The translations under genes were made by a program, and so were the position numbers. The notes beneath the pieces are model-generated. The model searched no databases. It saw only the letters and a list, made by a program, of their open reading frames with translations, and was not told the origin of the DNA. A stretch of 64,000 nt of DNA from Gemmatimonadetes bacterium T265 (GTDB lineage: Bacteria > Gemmatimonadota > Gemmatimonadetes > Gemmatimonadales > Gemmatimonadaceae), in contig BPUI01000001.1 in NCBI GenBank assembly GCA_019973575.1, forward strand, positions 2,430,342 to 2,494,341, read 5' to 3'. Below are positions 58,693-64,000 of this stretch, piece after piece (the first letter of the stretch is position 1; each line of letters starts with the position of its first letter).

Positions 58693-59313
58693 GGAATCAG
58701 ATGAGTCGGACCGGGTCAGCGATCGCGCGCTCGTCGCGCGTCGCGCCACCGTCGCGGAGGTGCACGCGCCGTGCCTTCTGCACGTCCACGCCCCGCCGGG
58801 CACGGCGAGGAACCCTGCACGGCGTCACACGGCCGTACGAGCATCGATCCCGACGAGCGCCCGCCGCTCGACGGACGCAGCCGGCACGAAGCCGGCGCGG
58901 GTGGTTCACCCCGGCGCCGACCCGGACGAGAATCCCGGGACCCTCCGCCGCGATCTCACCGGCCACGGCAGACGACGTTAGGCGGCGGGGGCGGCGCCCG
59001 TCTCCGCGCTGTCACCGCCGGCCGAGCCGTCGGCGGCGGGATCATCCGAGTGCACGTGACGCCGCGCACGAGGCGAGCGCATCCCCGTCGCCCCGCTCGT
59101 GTACACGTCGCTGGGCCGCCCCGGTGCACGGAAATTGCCCGACGGGGTGTTGCCGACGCGGCCGTTCGCACGACGCGAGCGCGACCGCGCGCCGCTCACT
59201 GGATGCGCCGCGCCGCGGTCAATACACGAGACCGCCACGCGGGCCCGGTACGAGCGCAAGATCAGCGTAGGATCAGCGCAGGCTCACCGAATTCTTCACG
59301 AGGTAGAACGAAC
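58693..59313. other. Intergenic region of about 620 nt, mostly without a convincing gene
   Basis: A minus-strand reading frame at 58978-59259 (up to 93 aa, ending DGSAGGDSAETGAAPAA) has mixed third-base composition and may be a small disordered protein from an internal start, but support is weak. A tandem 11-mer occurs at 59260-59281 (GATCAGCGTAG, GATCAGCGCAG; one mismatch), close to the DUF4142 gene start. GAGGT at 59300-59304, 9 nt before the ATG at 59314, is a good ribosome binding site. The rest should contain divergent promoters for the kdpE operon and the DUF4142 gene. Confidence 0.4.
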
Positions 59314-60039
59314 ATGCGAAACGCGACGCGATTGGGTGTGGTGGTCGCGCTGGGCACCAGCACGGTGCTGGCAGCGTGTGGTGGAAAGGGCGACAACGCG
59401 TCGACCGACACGGCGGCCGCGGCCGCGGCGAGCGCGCCGGCCGGCACGACGGCGAGCGCGGGCACGAACGGCACGGCCCCGGCCGGCGCAGGCGGACCGA
59501 CGACCCCGGCCGACTCGGTCAAGGGTCCGGCGAGCCCGGTCCCGACGAGCACGGGCAAGATGACGGATCCGGAGATCGTCTCACTCACGCAGGCGGCGGA
59601 CGAGGGTGAGATCATGACGTCCAAGGTCGCGCTGACGAAGGCGACCAACCCCGACGTGCGGAAGTTCGCGCAGCAGATGATCGCCGACCACACGCAGATG
59701 ATCTCGCAGCGCAACGCGCTCGGGAAGGCGCAGAACCTCAAGCCGGCCGCGGGCGCGAAGGACTCGATCGGCGACGCGGGCAAGAAGATGACGGCGGCGC
59801 TACAGGCCGCGCCGAAGGGGATGGCCTTCGACACCGCGTACGTCAACGGCCAAGTGATGGCCCACACGAACACCCTCGCGATGGTGCAGAAGGCCGAGGG
59901 CGAGGCGCAGAACGCGGCGCTGAAGGGGATGCTGACCAAGGCCGCGCCGATCGTCCAGAAGCACCTCGACGCGGCGAAGTCGCTCCAGAGCAAGCTCGCG
60001 GGCTCGGGCGCGACGGCGTCGACGGGGGCCGCGAAGTGA
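59314..60039 (+). CDS. DUF4142-family lipoprotein
   Basis: A 241-aa exported protein with lipobox VLAAC (about residue 22). A long Ala/Thr/Gly-rich linker (about 25-85) leads to a helical domain of the DUF4142 type: EIVSLTQAADEGEIMTSKVA, NPDVRKFAQQMIADHTQMIS, FDTAYVNGQVMAHTNTLAMV and AAPIVQKHLDAAKSLQSKLA. The four-helix bundle resembles ferritin-like proteins, with His and Glu at bundle positions. Known members are periplasmic and of unclear function, often stress-linked. It is translated together with the next gene through a GTGA overlap. Confidence 0.92.
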   Translation: MRNATRLGVVVALGTSTVLAACGGKGDNASTDTAAAAAASAPAGTTASAGTNGTAPAGAGGPTTPADSVKGPASPVPTSTGKMTDPEIVSLTQAADEGEIMTSKVALTKATNPDVRKFAQQMIADHTQMISQRNALGKAQNLKPAAGAKDSIGDAGKKMTAALQAAPKGMAFDTAYVNGQVMAHTNTLAMVQKAEGEAQNAALKGMLTKAAPIVQKHLDAAKSLQSKLAGSGATASTGAAK

Positions 60040-60431
60040 GGCAGGGCCGCGCCGCGGCGGCCCTCGCGGCCGCCGTCGCCGCGGGACTCGCCGCCGCGGC
60101 CTGCGGCGGCGACGTCAACACGCAGAAGGGCGCGATGAAAACGCCGTACGCGAACAACGCCGACAGCGGCGCGTCCGCGCCGGCGACCCAGCAGTCGCTC
60201 AGCCCCAACCCGTCGATGGGCGACAGCACCGTCGGGGTCTCGCGCGGCACCGGCGTCGCCAATGCCGCCGGCGACACGGCGGGCGCGCACGGCAAGGCCG
60301 CCGGCGCGCACGGCGCAGTGCCGGGCAAGCCCACCTCGGGCCCGTCGGGCTCGGGCGTGCAGAACGCGACCGGCGCTCCGCGATCGTCGACGCCGGCGCA
60401 GCCGCACGCGGGCACGCCCAAGGCGCCGTAA
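60036..60431 (+). CDS. Small low-complexity lipoprotein
   Basis: A 131-aa protein from a GTG overlapping the preceding stop. The signal peptide ends in LAAAAC (about residue 23). The mature part is disordered and rich in Gly, Ala, Ser, Thr and Pro (NADSGASAPATQQSLSPNPS, then SGSGVQNATGAPRSSTPAQP). No family recognised. It is followed directly by a 16-bp hairpin terminator. Confidence 0.72.
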   Translation: MRQGRAAAALAAAVAAGLAAAACGGDVNTQKGAMKTPYANNADSGASAPATQQSLSPNPSMGDSTVGVSRGTGVANAAGDTAGAHGKAAGAHGAVPGKPTSGPSGSGVQNATGAPRSSTPAQPHAGTPKAP

Positions 60432-60438
60432 CGGGGAC

Positions 60439-60478
60439 GGCGGGCAGCGCCGTCGCGACCTGGACGGCGCTGCCCGCC
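60439..60478. terminator. Strong bidirectional hairpin between convergent genes
   Basis: GGCGGGCAGCGCCGTC (60439-60454) and GACGGCGCTGCCCGCC (60463-60478) are perfect 16-bp complements around an 8-nt loop. It fills the gap between the lipoprotein stop (60431) and the stop of the minus-strand gene (60481). Confidence 0.8.
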
Positions 60479-60480
60479 CG

Positions 60481-61329
60481 TCAGTTCGACGTCGGCGATC
60501 CTCCCGCCTTGAACGCGGCGGCCTGCGCACGGGTACTGCAACAGCCGCCCCCGCACCGGACCCAGAGGCCGTCGCCGCCTTGCACCGCCGCGGCGAGCGC
60601 GTCCGATGTACGCGACCGTTTCCCGCCCCGCACGCCCTCGGCGCGGAACAGATCGGCGGATAGCACCTCGAATCGCCCGCGGAGGTAGAATCGGGCCGCC
60701 GCCGGTACGACGTGGCCGGGGTGCGGCTGCCGATCGTCCATGCGGAACGTCGTGTAGCGCCCGTCGTCCGCGAACAGCCGCATCGACCAGCGCTCACCGT
60801 CGTTGAAGCGGCGCGGGACGGCAGTGTCGCCAGCTTCGCCGTTGTACTCGAGCGTGAGGCAATAGCGACGCTCGGCACCTATGTCGACCCGCGGCGGCTC
60901 GATCTCCACCTGCCGCGGACCTGCGAAGCGCACGTACGCGACCGCGCGTTGCACGCTGCCGGGCGGCCCATTCCCTCGCGCGAATTCGCCGTCGGTGAGA
61001 CGCTCGACGTCTTCACGCGCGACGATGTGTGCGACCGCATTTACACGCAGGACGGCCGGGTAGCGCGAGCTGATGCCGCCCGACCGGCCCGGCGACGCAA
61101 ACACGTACGAGTTGCCGGCCCAGTCGGCGGGAACGGTGTCCCTGCGCGCCGCGTCGCCGAGTCGACACGACGCCGGCGCGGCGACGCCTCTCGTCCACGC
61201 ACGGTTATCGGCGTGCCCCCGCGGCTGCGCGCCGGCCGCGGTCGGGTGGGCGCCGGTCGCGGCGCCGATCAGCATCGCGAGCGCCGTTCGGCAAGGGCGG
61301 AGTGAGCGGTGGGGCTGCGCCTGGGACAT
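60481..61329 (-). CDS. Exported protein of unknown function
   Basis: About 282 aa from the ATG at 61329, with GGAG 10 nt upstream; the frame is open further upstream but without a good start. The signal peptide ends at TAAGAQ (about residue 33). The mature part contains SRYPAVLRVNAVAHIVARED, GPRQVEIEPPRVDIGAERRY, FNDGERWSMRLFADDGRYTT and a Cys-rich ending (WVRCGGGCCSTRAQAAAFKA). The last section could bind a metal or form disulphides. No family recognised. It lies downstream of the protein kinase gene with a 28-nt gap and may be co-transcribed with it. Confidence 0.7.
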   Translation of the reverse strand: MSQAQPHRSLRPCRTALAMLIGAATGAHPTAAGAQPRGHADNRAWTRGVAAPASCRLGDAARRDTVPADWAGNSYVFASPGRSGGISSRYPAVLRVNAVAHIVAREDVERLTDGEFARGNGPPGSVQRAVAYVRFAGPRQVEIEPPRVDIGAERRYCLTLEYNGEAGDTAVPRRFNDGERWSMRLFADDGRYTTFRMDDRQPHPGHVVPAAARFYLRGRFEVLSADLFRAEGVRGGKRSRTSDALAAAVQGGDGLWVRCGGGCCSTRAQAAAFKAGGSPTSN

Positions 61330-61357
61330 GGAGGTCTCCGGTCGAGAGGGGGAGTGC

Positions 61358-64000
61358 CTAACCGCGTTCGGGCGCTCTGCGCGCCGCGGCGAGCACGCGC
61401 ATGCGCTCGACCGTCGGCCGCAGGGCAGGGTCAGCATGACGCCATAAGGTCAATACGTCCAGAGCCGCCGCGCGCGCGCGACTCGTGTCGCCCGCCCGCG
61501 CCGCCAGTTCCGCGCGCAGCGCGAGGCAGCGCCCGAGCGCCGCGGCACGCGGGACGCCTTCGATCAAACGATCGCTCGCGCCCGCGAGCCCGTCGAGCGC
61601 GAACGCCAGACGCGAGCTCGCGCCCGCGCTGTCGCCGATCGCGAGCCGCAACCAGGTCTCCTGGTACAATACGTCCAGTGTCATGTCCGCCGGCGTCAGC
61701 GAGCCTCGCGCGGAATCCAGGCGCGCGAAGCGCCGCGCGGCGCCGGTACGGTCGCCGCGCGCGACGTCGCGTTGGATCTCGACGAGGTAGTCCCCGCGCA
61801 TCGTCAGGTCGCGGAGTGCGTCGCCGCCAAGCGTCGGAAATGCAAACGGCATCGCGGGGCCGAGCAGCGCGTCGAACGCGGCGGGCGTCCGTGCGGCTGG
61901 AACGCCCGCGCGCACCGCGGACGACACAAAGGCGCGCAGCGCGAAGATGCTATCGTTCGGTCCGCCGGCGGCCGCATACGCGACGAGTGCGCGCGCGGCG
62001 CCGCGCGCGGCCGGCGGTACGAGGGCCGCCTCCGGGAGTGCCGGCTCGGCCGTCGCCGCGCGCAGCACGGCCGCCGCGTACTGGGTACGCCCGGTGAGCG
62101 CTGCGAGCGACGCGCGTGCGTCGGCGTCGCCCGCCCCGGGTGCGGCAAGGAGCGTGTCAGCGAGTGCTGTCGCGCGCGCGACCTCGTGCAGCTTCAGAAG
62201 GATCCGCACCTCCGCGCGCCCGAGTTCGGCGACGGCGGGCCCCGCGGGCGTGAGCAGTCGCGCCCGGCGCGTCGCGTCGAGCGCGCCCGGCCCGCCGTCG
62301 GCAGCGTGGAGCAACTCGCCCGAGCCCTCGCGCGCGACGGCGAGCACGCCTAACACGTCGGAACTGCGCGGGAACGCGTTCGCCCATCGCGTCGCCACGT
62401 CCAGCAGCACCGCGCGGTTCCGGGCGACCGCGGCGTGCGTAGTGGCCGGGATGCCGCCCGCGCCGACGACGTCGGGCGGGTACGGAACGAACGCGAGCGT
62501 GTCGCCGGCGAGCGTCGGGAACGCAACCATCCGCGTCGTTCTCGCGCCGTCGGTCGCCAAACCCGGCCGGAGCTGGTTGTAGTTGGCAACAAGCAGGCGC
62601 GGCAGTATGCTCGCGGCGTTACCACGGAACGCCAGATGCACCGACGGCAGGAGCACGAAGACGCGCTGGTACGCCGCGATCGCGCCGCTGTAGCTCGACC
62701 GAAACCGCCACCCACTCGGGCTCTGCGCGTCGCGGACGACCACCGAATCCTTCGCCTGGCAGTCGCCGAGTCCGTACCACGCCGCGAGGTCCATCGAATC
62801 GCGCCTAACGATCGCGCGGTAGAGGCGACACGCGTCGGGGTACCGGTCGTCGGCCAGCGCAGAGAGCGCCTGCGCCGCCTCGGCGTCCGCGGGTGGCAGG
62901 TGCCCCGCCAGCGCCACCGCCCGCGTGGCCGCGCGGCGCCAATCCGCCGACGGCGCGTGCACCATCCACGCGTAGGCCTGCGCCTGCCACCGGTACGCGA
63001 GCGCGTAGTCCGGGTCGAGCTGCGCCGCCTCGCCGAACGCCTGCGCGGCCCCGTCGAGGTCCCAGCGCGCGAGCGCGTCGTGCCCGCGGTCGTAGGCGCG
63101 CCAGGCGTTCCACGACGCCGTGCCGAACGCCCCCGCGACCGAGACGCGGCTCCGCGCCGTGCCGAGTAGGAGCGTGTCGGCGAGCGTCCCGAACTGCCGG
63201 CCGAGGTCCGCGAGCACCGGCGTCGGGTAAATCGTGTGCTCCCGCCGCGTGCTGTCCGGGTGGGCGACGTCGTACAGCGCCGCGCGCACCGCGACCGCCC
63301 CCGTCCCGGACACCGCCCGCGGCGGGCGCGCGATCGTGCCCCACGCCAGCCGCCCCGCGCCGAGCTCGCGCGCGATCGCCAGCGCCTCGTCGAGCGTGCG
63401 CGGGGCCGCGACGCCGCGCCGCGTGAGCGCGTCGTGCACCCGCGTCGCGTTAACGAGCCGCAGGCCCGTCCACCGACTCATCGCGTCGAGCAGCAACTGC
63501 TCCGCGTCGTGCCCGTCGACGCCCGCCGCCGCGTCGCGCCCTGCACCCGCGCCCGTGTCGCCGCTTGGCGCGCGCTCGTCCGCGAAGGGCAGCACGACGA
63601 CGAGCGCCGGGTCCGCGGCCGCGCCCGTGTGCTGGCCCCGAACCCAGAGCCCGACGGCGCCCGCGACGGCGAGCCCCGCCGCGAGCGCGGCGATCCTGCG
63701 CGGGCTTCGCCTGCGGCGCACGGCACCGGTCCCGGCGAGCGCCGCCTGCGCGGCGCGCACGTCGTCGGCGAACGCGTCCGCGCTCGCGTACCGCTGCGCC
63801 GGGTCCGGCGCGAGCGCGCGTGCGACGATCGCGTCCACCAGACGCGTCGTCTCCGGCGGGAGTCCCGGCCGCGTGCCGACGACCGGCGCCGGCCCGGTCA
63901 GCCGGCGCCGCATCGCCTCGAGCGGCGACGTGACGTCCGCGTGCGGCGGCACGCCGGTCAGCATCTCGTAGAGGAGCACGCCGAGCGACCAGACGTCGGA
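61358..64000 (-). CDS. Serine/threonine protein kinase with membrane helix and TPR-like periplasmic domain, partial
   Basis: At least 881 codons, open at the right edge, so the N-terminal kinase lobe is missing. It begins within the kinase C-lobe: SDVWSLGVLLYEMLTGVPPH, RALAPDPAQRYASADAFADD. One membrane helix follows (IAALAAGLAVAGAVGLWV). Next is a TolB/FlgO-like segment (ALVVVLPFADERAP, then LLLDAMSRWTGLRLVNATRV). Helical TPR-like repeats extend to the end (WDLDGAAQAFGEAAQLDPDY, LAAWYGLGDCQAKDS). This is the layout of the many membrane-bound Hanks-type kinases of Acidobacteria and Gemmatimonadota, which sense signals outside and phosphorylate proteins inside. The TAG stop lies inside a GTTAGGC word. 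Confidence 0.88.
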   Translation of the reverse strand, partial: SDVWSLGVLLYEMLTGVPPHADVTSPLEAMRRRLTGPAPVVGTRPGLPPETTRLVDAIVARALAPDPAQRYASADAFADDVRAAQAALAGTGAVRRRRSPRRIAALAAGLAVAGAVGLWVRGQHTGAAADPALVVVLPFADERAPSGDTGAGAGRDAAAGVDGHDAEQLLLDAMSRWTGLRLVNATRVHDALTRRGVAAPRTLDEALAIARELGAGRLAWGTIARPPRAVSGTGAVAVRAALYDVAHPDSTRREHTIYPTPVLADLGRQFGTLADTLLLGTARSRVSVAGAFGTASWNAWRAYDRGHDALARWDLDGAAQAFGEAAQLDPDYALAYRWQAQAYAWMVHAPSADWRRAATRAVALAGHLPPADAEAAQALSALADDRYPDACRLYRAIVRRDSMDLAAWYGLGDCQAKDSVVVRDAQSPSGWRFRSSYSGAIAAYQRVFVLLPSVHLAFRGNAASILPRLLVANYNQLRPGLATDGARTTRMVAFPTLAGDTLAFVPYPPDVVGAGGIPATTHAAVARNRAVLLDVATRWANAFPRSSDVLGVLAVAREGSGELLHAADGGPGALDATRRARLLTPAGPAVAELGRAEVRILLKLHEVARATALADTLLAAPGAGDADARASLAALTGRTQYAAAVLRAATAEPALPEAALVPPAARGAARALVAYAAAGGPNDSIFALRAFVSSAVRAGVPAARTPAAFDALLGPAMPFAFPTLGGDALRDLTMRGDYLVEIQRDVARGDRTGAARRFARLDSARGSLTPADMTLDVLYQETWLRLAIGDSAGASSRLAFALDGLAGASDRLIEGVPRAAALGRCLALRAELAARAGDTSRARAAALDVLTLWRHADPALRPTVERMRVLAAARRAPERG

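Noticed and set aside
59099-59563. Plus-strand frame overlapping the start of the DUF4142 gene
   Set aside because: Arg-rich product from a shifted frame; the DUF4142 frame has a ribosome binding site and lipobox.

Overview
The window is very GC-rich and densely coded. It combines SusC/SusD outer-membrane uptake proteins, many short Ala/Thr/Gly-rich lipoproteins, VCBS/ASPIC lipoproteins, GTG starts and 4-nt start/stop overlaps. This suggests a heterotrophic Gram-negative bacterium of the Gemmatimonadota (Gemmatimonadaceae-like). That is inferred from gene content and composition; no rRNA or other marker gene is present. No tRNA, rRNA, CRISPR array, insertion sequence or prophage was seen.

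Region 1 (1-26768) is a glycan and storage-sugar region. A partial six-hairpin glycosidase runs off the left edge on the minus strand. A SusC/SusD pair follows, then two large VCBS/ASPIC lipoproteins that bracket a vanadium-haloperoxidase-like lipoprotein, then a secreted GH13 alpha-amylase. Next come two paralogous SLC45-type sugar transporters around a GH100-like glycosidase, a uridine-kinase-like P-loop protein and a GH37 trehalase. glgC and a short actinobacterial-type glycogen synthase complete the path. The likely flow is: oligosaccharide or trehalose captured at the outer membrane, hydrolysed in the periplasm, imported, and stored as alpha-glucan.

Region 2 (26814-36413) is a cyanophycin region. 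A sodium:solute symporter and an isoaspartyl dipeptidase (iadA) run leftward. Divergent from them run cyanophycinase (cphB), cyanophycin synthetase (cphA), a small unknown protein, and a cphA paralogue that keeps the N domain and the Mur-ligase domain but has no ATP-grasp domain. Synthesis, depolymerisation and dipeptide cleavage are therefore together.

Region 3 (36496-45267) is mixed: two secreted proteins, a toxin-antitoxin-like nucleotidyltransferase pair, hldD, a frameshifted Uma2-family gene, nudC, a KimA-like permease and small unknown proteins.

Region 4 (45529-58678, all minus strand) is a potassium locus: a small protein, kdpE (apparently with a CTG start), the sensor half of KdpD, a 38-aa membrane peptide, kdpF, kdpA, kdpB, kdpC, a porin-like protein, a second KimA-like permease, the separate KdpD N-terminal/USP half, and a degenerate histidine kinase. 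KdpD is thus split into two genes about 9 kb apart. Region 5 (59314-64000) holds a DUF4142 lipoprotein, a small lipoprotein, a secreted unknown protein and the C-terminal part of a Ser/Thr protein kinase that runs off the right edge.

One signal runs through the whole window: the heptamer GTTAGGC/GCCTAAC appears about 40 times by eye, mostly inside genes.
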